A stretch of 64,000 bases of DNA, from the NCBI RefSeq assembly GCF_000422085.1, contig NC_021741.1, positions 3,410,001 to 3,474,000 of the forward strand, in the 5' to 3' direction. Source of the DNA: Serratia liquefaciens ATCC 27592 (GTDB lineage Bacteria; Pseudomonadota; Gammaproteobacteria; Enterobacterales; Enterobacteriaceae). Below, one piece after another: positions 1 through 8,753 of this stretch. Each line of letters opens with the position of its first letter. Position 1 is the stretch's first letter. The position numbers and the translations under genes are program-made. Below the pieces are notes generated by a model that was not told where the DNA came from, did no database searches, and saw only the letters and a list, made by a program, of their open reading frames with translations.

Positions 1-8
1 AAAAACGG

Positions 9-341
<333 letters not shown>

Positions 342-487
342 TTAGTAATACACAGATTCATTTGCTTACGGCCACAATGGTACCAAGATACAGGTTTGTG
401 GCGGTCAGGCACAACACTCATCGCCCTATCTTACTCACTTTGGCGTCATGACAAAAACCCGAAGCGCCCGCTTCATGATCTGACCCC

Positions 488-1555
488 CTATTCACGTCCG
501 CTGGCGGTACACACCTTGAGCAGATCGCCCAGTTCTTCCAACTGTTGCGTCAGTTCCATGCTCAACCATACGTAGCCATAAATTGGCGCTTCGCCGTGCT
601 GACTGAAGCTGGCCTCCTGCATCAGGGTTTTCAATTCGGCGGCAATTTCGCTCAGTTGCCCCGCTTCTGCCGACAACTGTGTCTGCGGGCCGTCACGCAT
701 CGTGACTGCCAGCGACTGCAACGAATTCAGCGTTAGCAGTTGCGCACTGCGCAGCGTTTTGGCATTCAGCATAATAAAGTGGGTTTCGCGCGAGGCCCAA
801 TAAGCGTCGGCCAGCAATTCCAGCGTACAAACCAGGTTGCGGCTCAGCGTCTGTACCGCCTCGAAAACCGCTTTGGGGATGTGGGTCTCTTTGCTGCTGG
901 GGACAATCAGGCCGCGTAATTTAACGACCTTATTGAGCAGGTCTTTCAGCTGTGGCTCCAGCCGCGGCCGTTCTATCATATTTGGTGACAGGTAAGCGCC
1001 GTAGATCTTGCTGACGTTTTCCAGGCAATCCGCCATCTCCATACGCCACAAAATATAAGCACGTTGCGGATAAATGCTGGTGAACAGCAACGCCAACAGC
1101 GAACCAAAAATGACGTCACCGCTGCGCCACAGTGCGGTATGCATATCACCGGCCCCCGCACCGCAAACCACCGCCAGCGTGATCCCCACCAGCAGCGCCA
1201 TATAGGGCCGCTTACCGAGCGTCAGATAGCCACAGAAAAACATCACCACCCCGCACCACACCAGCATCAGCGGCAATGAGTAAAGCTCGAGATACAGGGC
1301 AATCAGCCCCGAGGCGGCGCCAAATACCGTACCTGCGATACGCTGCAACGCCCGTTGCAGCACATTGCCCCAGAACGAGATCGGCCCCATCACCACCACC
1401 AGCGTAATCAGTGGCCAGGTGCCTTCCGGCACTTCGAGCAGGCGGATCAGCATAAAGGTCAGGATAAACGCCAGCCCAATGCGCACGCCGTGCACAATGC
1501 GGTAATGGCGATAGGTCAGACGTTCGAACGAGGATATTTTTCTGTCGAGGCGCAC
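488..1555 (-). CDS. yeeA: YeeA-like FUSC family inner-membrane protein
   Basis: 355-residue integral membrane protein. The N-terminal half (about residues 20-165) holds five to six hydrophobic segments typical of the FUSC / aromatic acid exporter (AaeB-like) fold, with a conserved WPLITLVVVMGP segment. A cytoplasmic helical domain follows. Position beside tmaR (yeeX) matches E. coli yeeA. The transported substrate is unknown; efflux is inferred from the family. The amidase gene on the same strand lies 99 bp upstream, and a GGCGGAT/ATCCGC inverted repeat occurs in that gap. Confidence 0.85.
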   Translation of the reverse strand: MRLDRKISSFERLTYRHYRIVHGVRIGLAFILTFMLIRLLEVPEGTWPLITLVVVMGPISFWGNVLQRALQRIAGTVFGAASGLIALYLELYSLPLMLVWCGVVMFFCGYLTLGKRPYMALLVGITLAVVCGAGAGDMHTALWRSGDVIFGSLLALLFTSIYPQRAYILWRMEMADCLENVSKIYGAYLSPNMIERPRLEPQLKDLLNKVVKLRGLIVPSSKETHIPKAVFEAVQTLSRNLVCTLELLADAYWASRETHFIMLNAKTLRSAQLLTLNSLQSLAVTMRDGPQTQLSAEAGQLSEIAAELKTLMQEASFSQHGEAPIYGYVWLSMELTQQLEELGDLLKVCTASGRE

Positions 1556-1654
1556 GATGCATCCCGTTATCAGTGGCGAGAAAGAGCATCAGTTTAGCGG
1601 AGGAAAGGGTTGGGAGAAAAGGCGGATAAGGCGTCCCTCATCCGCGCTCAAGCC

Positions 1655-2422
1655 TTAAGCGGCATATTTATCCACCAGCGCGCGTAAAATGGCGGCGGTT
1701 TCGGCATCCATCACACCGTCATACTGCCGTTGACGGAAATGCAGTTGGAAGGCGCGAACCAGCTGGCGGTAACCCTCTGCATTGGTCGCCGCCGAGGTGT
1801 CGTACCCGTACCTGGCAAATAGCGCCAGTAAATCTTGCTGTGCGGGTACACCCTGGCATTGATACTCATGCTGATAACGCTGCTTCACCGCGTCGTCATA
1901 CCAGGCACCGACACCGGCCAGGTACAGCTGATGCCATGGAAATTGCGGGCCGGGATCGCTTTTGCGGCCGGGAGCAATATCGGAATGTGCCACTACGTTA
2001 ACCGGCGTGATATCCGGATAGCGCTGCAAAATATTTTGCGTCAATTGAGTTACCGCCGCGATCTGCTGCGGGTTAAACGGTGGGAAAGTGATGTCTTCAC
2101 CATCGCCGCTCGCCAGATTGACGATCTCAATGCCAATCGCGGTATCGTTGAGATTCGAACGATTGCCCCACTGGCTGGTGCCGGCGTGCCAGGCCCGCTC
2201 GACTTCATCGACCAGATTGAAAATCCTTACGCCGCTAAAGCCTGCCGCCTTATAGGTTGGATCTTCGGGATCCGGCACCAGATAATGGGCGCTGACCGAC
2301 TTGCCGGTCAATGACTGCACCGAGTCGGCAAAATTCTGCGCGGTATAGTGCAGCACCAAAAAGCGCACTCGGTGGCCGAAGCTGGCTACCGAACGGTAGC
2401 TGTTGTAATCCATACTGAACAT
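1655..2422 (-). CDS. AmiD-type N-acetylmuramoyl-L-alanine amidase, no signal peptide
   Basis: 255-residue zinc amidase (Amidase_2) with a C-terminal peptidoglycan-binding domain (about 185-250). Expected catalytic residues are visible: His25 in FLVLHYTA, Glu99 in AIGIEI, His146 in VVAHSDIAPG, Lys154 and Asp156 in RKSDPGP. It would cleave the amide bond between MurNAc and the stem peptide. The whole domain layout follows E. coli AmiD, but AmiD is an outer-membrane lipoprotein whereas this one has no lipobox or hydrophobic leader, so it is probably cytoplasmic, like AmpD. The ATG at 2422 has AAGGAA six bases upstream; the in-frame ATG at 2494 has no such site and would not add a leader either. 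Confidence 0.88.
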   Translation of the reverse strand: MFSMDYNSYRSVASFGHRVRFLVLHYTAQNFADSVQSLTGKSVSAHYLVPDPEDPTYKAAGFSGVRIFNLVDEVERAWHAGTSQWGNRSNLNDTAIGIEIVNLASGDGEDITFPPFNPQQIAAVTQLTQNILQRYPDITPVNVVAHSDIAPGRKSDPGPQFPWHQLYLAGVGAWYDDAVKQRYQHEYQCQGVPAQQDLLALFARYGYDTSAATNAEGYRQLVRAFQLHFRQRQYDGVMDAETAAILRALVDKYAA

Positions 2423-2552
2423 CGTAGATTCCTTGTGGGTTAAACACGTGTGATCCAACCACTGTAAAGGGCAAGAATATTCGCCCCGGTTCATACTGGC
2501 GCAACTTGCAGCGCCCTACAATTCCTTCATGGACCTTGTCCACCTGTCAATG

Positions 2553-2618
2553 TTTAGCTAATTGCTAAATTTAAAGCAAGCTAAATTTAGCAAAAACGAC
2601 ATTTACCTTTTTGCTAAA
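2553..2618. promoter_or_regulatory. Cluster of palindromic TTTAGC/GCTAAA operators
   Basis: Three related sites lie between the amidase and the S24 regulator: TTTAGC-TAATT-GCTAAA at 2553-2569, the perfect 12-bp palindrome GCTAAATTTAGC at 2580-2591, and a half site TTTGCTAAA near 2611. Spacing and position just upstream of the regulator ATG suggest an autoregulatory operator that may also govern the divergent amidase. Seen directly in the sequence; the binding protein is inferred. Confidence 0.6.
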
Positions 2619-2636
2619 GAATGCGATCATCTGGCC

Positions 2637-3383
2637 ATGGAAACCAAAGAAATAAGACGCAATAATTTGCGCGAGCTGATGGCCAGCTACGCCCGGCAGG
2701 GTATCAACCAGAATGATTTTGCGGTGCTGGTTGAGTCCTCTTCGCCCACGTTGAGCCAAATCAGCGGTGAAAAGTCCTCCCGTAACCTGGGCGATAATCT
2801 CGCCAGGCGGATCGAGGCCAAACTAAACCTGCCCAAGGGCTGGTTCGACGTGTTCCATGAAAAAGAATTGGTGCGCCCGTTCGATAACGTGGCGGCAGAG
2901 TCGGATTTTCAACCTGCCCGCCTCAAGCCGGTGGTGTGGGAAGATACCGAACAGGACAAGGAAGAGTTTGTGGAAATTCCCCTGCTGGATATCAATTTTT
3001 CTGCCGGCGATGGCTGTTATGAAATTGTCGATCGTGAAGAGTTTTCGCTGATTTTCCGCCGCTACTACCTGCACAAGATGGGGGTGGCGGTGAATGCCGC
3101 GCGGATCATCCGCATCTCCGGATCCAGCATGGAGCCCCGGCTGCAAGACGGCGACGTGGTGGGGATCAATACCGATGATACTCGCATCCGCGAAGGGAAA
3201 ACCTACGCGATTCGCCACGGTAACCTGCTGCGGGTAAAAGTGCTGATCGAACAGCCCGACGGTGGCGTCACTATTCGTTCGTTGAACCGGGAAGAATACC
3301 AGGACGAACACCTGAGCTACCCGCAGCGTAAAGACCAACTGGTTGTGCTGGGGCGCGTTTTCTGGTCGTCTTCGTCCTGGTAA
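2637..3383 (+). CDS. S24 (LexA/CI-like) HTH transcriptional regulator
   Basis: 248 residues: an N-terminal XRE-type helix-turn-helix (about 5-70), a linker, then a LexA-like S24 peptidase domain (about 112-245). The Ser164 nucleophile is in SGSSMEP and the Lys201 general base in LLRVKVL. Ala123-Gly124 in FSAGDG aligns with the LexA self-cleavage site. The family includes prophage repressors and chromosomal regulators, some inactivated by RecA-stimulated autocleavage. The ATG at 2637 places the HTH at the N terminus as usual; an upstream ATG (2562) would overlap the operators. No other phage genes are nearby, so it looks like a resident regulator. Confidence 0.85.
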   Translation: METKEIRRNNLRELMASYARQGINQNDFAVLVESSSPTLSQISGEKSSRNLGDNLARRIEAKLNLPKGWFDVFHEKELVRPFDNVAAESDFQPARLKPVVWEDTEQDKEEFVEIPLLDINFSAGDGCYEIVDREEFSLIFRRYYLHKMGVAVNAARIIRISGSSMEPRLQDGDVVGINTDDTRIREGKTYAIRHGNLLRVKVLIEQPDGGVTIRSLNREEYQDEHLSYPQRKDQLVVLGRVFWSSSSW

Positions 3384-3394
3384 TGCGAGGATGC

Positions 3395-3425
3395 AGCAGG
3401 CGCCGCTAACCGGCGCCGTGCTGTT
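3395..3425. terminator. Hairpin between convergent genes
   Basis: AGCA-GGCGCCG-ctaac-CGGCGCC-g-TGCT stem-loop between the S24 regulator and the convergent SDR gene. The T-tract is weak (GTTATTTG), so termination efficiency is uncertain. Confidence 0.5.
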
Positions 3426-4533
3426 ATTTGAAATCCACCACCATCTGCTGCTGAATGGACAGGCCCCGGGTCGACTGCACACAACAGGCGATATAGTCGG
3501 TAAAACGCGGCGGTTTCGGCATGCCCAGCTTAAGGATTTTGTCATTGCTGAACCGCACGTTGAGCATGGCGAAAGATCCATACAGGCGCATCGCTTTCAG
3601 CATCAGGCGTTCATTACATGGCCCGAAAATATCTTTGAGCTGCTTGCGCATTTTCAACAGGGCTTCATAACTGACCTGCGCATAGTGATCGCCGAGCGGA
3701 GGCTTCTCCAGCGCAGCGGCAATGGCGCGATCGATGTCCGCGAAGCTAACGCTGCTCTCTTCACCGGCGGAGATATGATAAACGTCGTTATCCAGCGTTT
3801 CGCTGTTCAACAGCATCACCATCGCATCAGCACAGTAATCAACCGGGATCACATCGATATTGTCCTGCAGCGAGCACATAAACTTACGCAGCATCAGCGC
3901 CATGCTGAACACCCAGAAAATACTGCTGGAAGGCTGACAACCCAGGCGAGTATGCCCTACCACGATCGAAGGACGAGCAATCACCAGCGGTAGCTGCGGG
4001 CAATGTTGACGCATGAGCTGCTCAATGGTGGATTTGGAGCGGGTATATTCCACCAAATGCTCGGCCGTTTCTTCAAATTCACCGCTTTCCGCTACCAGTG
4101 AACCGGGTTCCGGCGCGCAAGACATTGCCGTCCCAACATGCAGGAAACGTTTTAATCCAGACACCTGCGCCATTCTTTTGGCGAATGCCAAAGTGCCTTC
4201 CACGTTAACCTTCCAAATAAGGGGGTTATTACCGAAAGAGGCTACGGCGGCACAATTAATAACGTGCGTTACATTGTTAATCCTTGTGTCTGCTAAAAAG
4301 TCAGCTGGCTCACTCAGATCCCCCAACAATATATTTTCTATCGTGATTTTAGAAAATATTTCGGCTTCAATATTAAACTTCTCCATATTCATCCGAATAC
4401 GGTCTAGCCCCTGCTGTGCATTATCAGCCCGCACTAACAGAAGATAGTTAATCGCCTGATTTTCTTTCAGTAATTTCTCAAGAACTGCACCACCGAGAAA
4501 GCCGGTAGCGCCGGTTAACAGCAGAGTTTTCAT
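3424..4533 (-). CDS. SDR oxidoreductase, thioester-reductase/male-sterility type
   Basis: 369-residue extended short-chain dehydrogenase. The Rossmann motif TGATGFLGG is at residues 6-14 and the catalytic Tyr-x3-Lys pair is in EYTRSK around residue 160. The NAD_binding_4 layout resembles free-standing versions of the thioester reductase domains that release products of NRPS/PKS lines or reduce fatty acyl-CoA. No partner biosynthetic genes are adjacent, so the substrate cannot be given. The ATG at 4533 puts the nucleotide-binding motif at the usual distance; the in-frame ATG at 4548 adds five residues without a better ribosome-binding site. It is preceded by a long AT-rich upstream region. Confidence 0.75.
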   Translation of the reverse strand: MKTLLLTGATGFLGGAVLEKLLKENQAINYLLLVRADNAQQGLDRIRMNMEKFNIEAEIFSKITIENILLGDLSEPADFLADTRINNVTHVINCAAVASFGNNPLIWKVNVEGTLAFAKRMAQVSGLKRFLHVGTAMSCAPEPGSLVAESGEFEETAEHLVEYTRSKSTIEQLMRQHCPQLPLVIARPSIVVGHTRLGCQPSSSIFWVFSMALMLRKFMCSLQDNIDVIPVDYCADAMVMLLNSETLDNDVYHISAGEESSVSFADIDRAIAAALEKPPLGDHYAQVSYEALLKMRKQLKDIFGPCNERLMLKAMRLYGSFAMLNVRFSNDKILKLGMPKPPRFTDYIACCVQSTRGLSIQQQMVVDFK

Positions 4534-4790
4534 AATGCGTACCCACATTGGTATTGAATGTTGCTGATTGTATGTGGGGGTAATTAAACGGATATTAAAT
4601 AAAACTCAGTAGTCTTATCTTATCTTTTCTTAATATTATCTTAAGGAATGTTTTGAAACATCGCAGCGGTATTTGGTAACACATTAATAAAAAACAAACC
4701 ATAATAAACACCGCCGTTGACAGAGCATTGATATAAACTCTGATTTAATTCCCTGGTCAATATCATTCTCTTTATCCATCAGGAGTTTTT

Positions 4791-4997
4791 ATGAGCTATA
4801 ACCAAAAAGTCTGGTTGGGCATCCTGGTCCTGTGCAGCCTTTTCTGGCTGGCGGTGATTGGTGGTGTGTTATCGGCCCATAAAGCCTTTGATCGCGCACA
4901 GTTGCAAAATCAGCAGGAATATACGGCCAAATACTCTCAGCATTATCAGGGGGCAGCGGCATCAAGCCAGCCCCTGCAGGCACGTTCACACACTTGA
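4791..4997 (+). CDS. Small single-pass membrane protein
   Basis: 68 residues with one hydrophobic segment (about residues 7-29, WLGILVLCSLFWLAVIGGVL) followed by a hydrophilic, Gln-rich tail. A good AGGAG site lies upstream of the ATG. The KVWLGI...LFW pattern loosely recalls YmiA-type small membrane proteins, but that is not enough for a name. Translation seems likely from the ribosome-binding site. Function unknown. Confidence 0.65.
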   Translation: MSYNQKVWLGILVLCSLFWLAVIGGVLSAHKAFDRAQLQNQQEYTAKYSQHYQGAAASSQPLQARSHT

Positions 4998-5076
4998 TGC
5001 GCCTCCCCCCTGAATGGGGTAGGGACAAGCTGGGTTAAGGATCCTATGATGCCCCTATGATCACAGGGAGAATAAT

Positions 5077-5271
5077 ATGGGTCGAAAGCTGGATAGCTTG
5101 CCACAAGCAGAACGTGAAAAAATTGAAGCCGATTTACTCGCTCTCAGCGTTATTTATAACGAACGTTATGGCATCAGCCCCAACAACAACGGTGCCAGTG
5201 CCGAAGAACAAGTACCCGATTATTTACGTCCCTACTTTCGTCTGCGCCTGAACTACTACCGCAATGCGTAA
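5077..5271 (+). CDS. Small hypothetical cytoplasmic protein upstream of sbcB
   Basis: 64-residue soluble, charged protein with a helical N terminus (LPQAEREKIEADLLALSVIYNERYG) and a C-terminal PDYLRPYFRLRLNYYRNA segment. The ATG follows AGGGAG at a proper distance. It sits 100 bp upstream of sbcB on the same strand. I do not recognise the family; amino-acid composition and the ribosome-binding site support a real gene. Confidence 0.65.
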   Translation: MGRKLDSLPQAEREKIEADLLALSVIYNERYGISPNNNGASAEEQVPDYLRPYFRLRLNYYRNA

Positions 5272-5371
5272 TGCCGCTCATTTCGGTGATTAACGCTAAC
5301 GACTGCTTGGCATCGCACATCTCGCCGTTACAATAGAGCAATATTCCCTACGCCACCTGAGAGATGCGATT

Positions 5372-6799
5372 TTGAGCAGCAAGGCACCGGCCACATTTTA
5401 TATCCACGACTACGAGACCTTCGGTAAAAGTCCCTCTATGGATCGCCCGGCGCAGTTTGCCGGTGTGCGTACCGATATGGATTTCAACATTATCGAAGAG
5501 CCGTTGGTCATCTACTGCACCCCGGCCGATGACTACTTGCCCGATCCTGAAGCGGTGATGATCACCGGTATCACGCCGCAGCTGGCGCTGGCCAAAGGCG
5601 TCAACGAGGCCGAATTTGCACGCCAGATCCATCAGGCGTTCAGCGTGCCTGGCACCTGCATTCTCGGTTACAACAACATCCGCTTCGACGACGAAGTCAG
5701 CCGTAATATTTTCTACCGCAGCTTCTACGATCCCTACGCCTACAGCTGGCAGAACGGTAATTCGCGTTGGGATCTGCTCGATGTGATGCGCGCCTGCTAT
5801 GCGCTGCGCCCGGACGGCATCGTGTGGCCAGAAAACGAAGATGGCTTCCCCAGCTTCCGGCTGGAACACCTGACTCGTGCCAACGGCGTCGAGCATGAGC
5901 ATGCCCATGACGCCATGTCGGACGTTTACGCCACTATCGCCATGGCCAAACTGGTCAAGCAGGCACAACCGCGACTGTTTGATTTCCTGCTGCAACACCG
6001 CAATAAGCATAAGCTGAACGCCCTGATCGACATCGCAGAGATGACGCCATTGGTGCACGTTTCCGGCATGTTCGGCGCCGCGCGCGGCAACACCAGTTGG
6101 GTATCGCCGCTGGCCTGGCACCCGGATAACAAAAACGCCGTCATCATGTGCGATTTAGCCGGTGACATGACGCCATTACTGACGCTGAGTGCCGATGAAC
6201 TGCGCGAACGGCTGTATACCCGCCGGGAAGATCTGGCGCCCGAACAATCACCGGTACCGATCAAACTGGTGCATATCAACAAGTGCCCGGTACTGGCGCC
6301 GGCCAAGACCTTGTTGCCGGAAAACGCCGAGCGACTGGGGATCGACCGTCAGGCCTGCCTGCAAAACTTGCAGTTGCTGCGCCAGCATCCGGAGGTGCGC
6401 GAAAAAGTGGTGGCGTTGTTCGCCGAAGCCGAACCTTTCAAAGGCTCTGACGACGTCGACGCCCGGCTGTATGACGGTTTCTTCAGCGATGCCGACAAGG
6501 CTGCGATGAAAATCATCCAGCAAACCAAGCCGCAGAACCTGCCGGCACTGGATCTGACTTTCAGCGATGGGCGCATGAAGGAGCTGTTGTTCCGTTTTCG
6601 TGCCCGCAACTACCCCAATACGCTGGACGACGCCGAGCAACGCCGCTGGTTACAGCACCGCCAGGAAGTATTAAGCGCCGAGCGAGTGCAGAGCTACGTG
6701 CTGCAACTGGAGTCGTTGTATAACCTGCATGAAGGCGATAAAGAAAAGACCGCGCTGTTGAAAGCGCTGTTTGAATACGGCAAAGAGTTGGTGGGGTAA
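5372..6799 (+). CDS. sbcB: Exodeoxyribonuclease I
   Basis: 475-residue 3'-5' single-strand DNA exonuclease with the DEDD nuclease fold. The first motif HDYETFG (Asp13, Glu15) is at the N terminus, GYNNIRFDDE lies near residue 100, and HDAMSDVYATIAMAKL carries the downstream catalytic residues. SH3-like and helical C-terminal domains follow, collinear with E. coli ExoI (475 aa). It degrades 3' overhangs in recombination and mismatch repair. The start appears to be TTG at 5372, because the nearby ATG (5364) runs into a stop after three codons. Confidence 0.97.
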   Translation: MSSKAPATFYIHDYETFGKSPSMDRPAQFAGVRTDMDFNIIEEPLVIYCTPADDYLPDPEAVMITGITPQLALAKGVNEAEFARQIHQAFSVPGTCILGYNNIRFDDEVSRNIFYRSFYDPYAYSWQNGNSRWDLLDVMRACYALRPDGIVWPENEDGFPSFRLEHLTRANGVEHEHAHDAMSDVYATIAMAKLVKQAQPRLFDFLLQHRNKHKLNALIDIAEMTPLVHVSGMFGAARGNTSWVSPLAWHPDNKNAVIMCDLAGDMTPLLTLSADELRERLYTRREDLAPEQSPVPIKLVHINKCPVLAPAKTLLPENAERLGIDRQACLQNLQLLRQHPEVREKVVALFAEAEPFKGSDDVDARLYDGFFSDADKAAMKIIQQTKPQNLPALDLTFSDGRMKELLFRFRARNYPNTLDDAEQRRWLQHRQEVLSAERVQSYVLQLESLYNLHEGDKEKTALLKALFEYGKELVG

Positions 6800-6810
6800 C
6801 AAAAACAATA

Positions 6811-6833
6811 AAGGGCGCCAAGGCGCCCTTTTT
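6811..6833. terminator. Bidirectional terminator sbcB/puuP
   Basis: Perfect stem AAGGGCGCC-aa-GGCGCCCTT followed by T residues, between the convergent sbcB and puuP genes. An A-rich left flank allows it to work in both directions. Confidence 0.88.
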
Positions 6834-6852
6834 AATGCTTAGCGATAAAGGC

Positions 6853-8220
6853 TTAAGCCACGTCTTCGCTAGCCTGCGGTACCGGCAGACGGAAGCTGCG
6901 CGTCACGAAGGCCAGATAAATCAGACCAATCGCCGCCCATACCAGACCCAACGTCATTGAGCTGGCTTCCAGATTGATCCACAGTGCGCCAACAGTTAGC
7001 GCCCCCAATACCGGCAGGATCAGGTAGTTGAAGGTATCTTTAACGGTACGGTTCAACTTGTCACGGATATAGAACTGCGAGATAACCGACAGGTTCACGA
7101 AGGTGAACGCCACCAGCGCACCGAAGTTAATCAACGCCGTCGCAGTCACCAGGTCAAACGACACCGCAGACAGCGCAATCACGCCGACCAACAGCACGTT
7201 CAGCGCTGGAGTACGCCATTTCGGATGCACATAACCGAAGAAGCGCTCCGGGAATACGCCGTCACGGCCCATCACGTACATCAGGCGTGAAACACCGGCG
7301 TGCGACGCCATGCCTGAAGCCAGTACGGTTACGCAGGAGAACACCAGGATCACCGACTGGAAGAACTTACCGGCCACGTACAGCATGATTTCCGGCTGGG
7401 ACGCATCAGGATCTTTGAAGCGCGAGATATCCGGGAAGTACAGCTGCACGAAGTAAGACACCACGATAAAGATGATGCCGCCGATCAATGCCGTCAGGAA
7501 GATAGCTTTCGGGATCACATTCTCTGCATCTTTGGTTTCCTCAGACAGCGAACTGATGCCGTCAAAACCGAGGAACGAGAAGCACAAAATGGTCGCGCCG
7601 GTAATCATCGGCACCACGTGTGCATTCTCAGACCAGAACGGGCGGCTGCTGATCAGCGTGCCTGCACCTTCGCCATGCGAAATGCCATTCACCACCAGGA
7701 ACAGGAACACGATCATGATCGCCACCTGCACCACCACGATAATGGAGTTCAGGTTTGCTACCAGCTTAATGCCGCGCAGGTTGAAAATCGTCATCAGCCC
7801 AACCAGCGCTGCCACGAAGATCCACGAAGGCACGCCCGGGAAGATGGCTTCCAGGTAAATTTTTGCCAACAGAATGTTGATCATCGGCATGAACAGGTAG
7901 TCCAGCAGTGATGACCAGCCCACCATAAAGCCGACGTGCGGGCTGATGGCCTTCTGGGCATAGGTATAAGCAGAACCGGCGGACGGGAATTTCCGTACCA
8001 GTTTGCCGTAGCTCAATGCGGTAAACAGAACCGCCAGCAGAGCAAAGGCGTACGCCGTCGCGACGTGACCATCGGTCAGGCCGGAAACGATGCCAAAGGT
8101 ATCGAAGATGGTCATTGGCTGCAGGTAAGCCAGGCCCATCATCACTACCGGAACTAAAGTCAGGGTTTTACGCAGCTGTGCGCGTTGAGCCGGTGCGGCG
8201 CTGATGATGTTATCGGACAT
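6853..8220 (-). CDS. puuP: Putrescine permease PuuP
   Basis: 455-residue APC-superfamily transporter with about 12 membrane segments. Long stretches match E. coli Puu[44 protein letters not shown] and [11 protein letters not shown]. It imports putrescine for the gamma-glutamylated degradation pathway, consistent with puuA, puuR and puuB nearby. The ATG at 8220 follows a GGGGGG-rich ribosome-binding site; the longer in-frame start (8268) adds a non-conserved leader. Unlike E. coli, it is separated from puuA by two minus-strand terminators. Confidence 0.93.
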   Translation of the reverse strand: MSDNIISAAPAQRAQLRKTLTLVPVVMMGLAYLQPMTIFDTFGIVSGLTDGHVATAYAFALLAVLFTALSYGKLVRKFPSAGSAYTYAQKAISPHVGFMVGWSSLLDYLFMPMINILLAKIYLEAIFPGVPSWIFVAALVGLMTIFNLRGIKLVANLNSIIVVVQVAIMIVFLFLVVNGISHGEGAGTLISSRPFWSENAHVVPMITGATILCFSFLGFDGISSLSEETKDAENVIPKAIFLTALIGGIIFIVVSYFVQLYFPDISRFKDPDASQPEIMLYVAGKFFQSVILVFSCVTVLASGMASHAGVSRLMYVMGRDGVFPERFFGYVHPKWRTPALNVLLVGVIALSAVSFDLVTATALINFGALVAFTFVNLSVISQFYIRDKLNRTVKDTFNYLILPVLGALTVGALWINLEASSMTLGLVWAAIGLIYLAFVTRSFRLPVPQASEDVA

Positions 8221-8554
8221 TGCGCAGCCCCCCCTTACCTTCTGCCTTGCGGAATATAGACACGCCAAGACTTAAGGTTGCGGGGAAACTTCGCAACTTG
8301 CGACTGAATTCAAAAAGAAGGGGATTGGAAGCTGGATAACGAGTCAAGGCTGCCTTGGCTGCTCCATAATCGCTGCGACCGCAGCGGAAACCGGCGGGCA
8401 CCGGTGCTAAAGTGAAAAATTGCCCCATCTTTCTTATCCTCATGAGTCACGACCATAAAGTTTTGTTTGATCGCGCACGAAACTATTTATCTATCCGGAT
8501 CGGTGTCCGGCCTCGCTTGGTGTATGAAACGCACAGTTTGTAGAACATAAATGC

Positions 8555-8588
8555 AAAAAAAATAACCGACGCGTTAAAACGTCGGCTA
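8555..8588 (-). terminator. Second terminator downstream of puuA
   Basis: On the minus strand: CCGACG-ttttaacg-CGTCGG followed by TTATTTTTTTT. Lies promoter-proximal to puuP and would block read-through from puuA. Confidence 0.75.
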
Positions 8589-8611
8589 TCTGCATTAGGG
8601 ATATTTTGCAC

Positions 8612-8643
8612 CAAAAACCCTCCTGATGACAAGATCAGGAAGG
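8612..8643 (-). terminator. First terminator downstream of puuA
   Basis: On the minus strand: CCTTCCTGAT-cttgtc-ATCAGGAGGG followed by TTTTT; ten base pairs with one G-U. Confidence 0.82.
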
Positions 8644-8753
8644 CTTCTTAAACAAATTCTTTTCGCGATCGTTCGGAAAACAACCCTTACAGGTGAATTA
8701 ATCCGCTATCGTTCTATCGCACATCAAGTTAATGCCACACATTTTACGCCCCT

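Larger units (their letters stand above)
8221..8753. other. puuP-puuA spacer with promoter region for puuP
   Basis: 533 bp without a convincing gene. It holds two tandem minus-strand terminators downstream of puuA (listed separately) and must hold the puuP promoter. No clear PuuR-type site could be assigned by eye. Confidence 0.5.

Noticed and set aside
3343..3993. Long plus-strand open frame opposite the SDR gene
   Set aside because: Antisense shadow in GC-rich coding DNA. The minus-strand frame has the Rossmann motif and catalytic Tyr/Lys, and the shadow has no family features.
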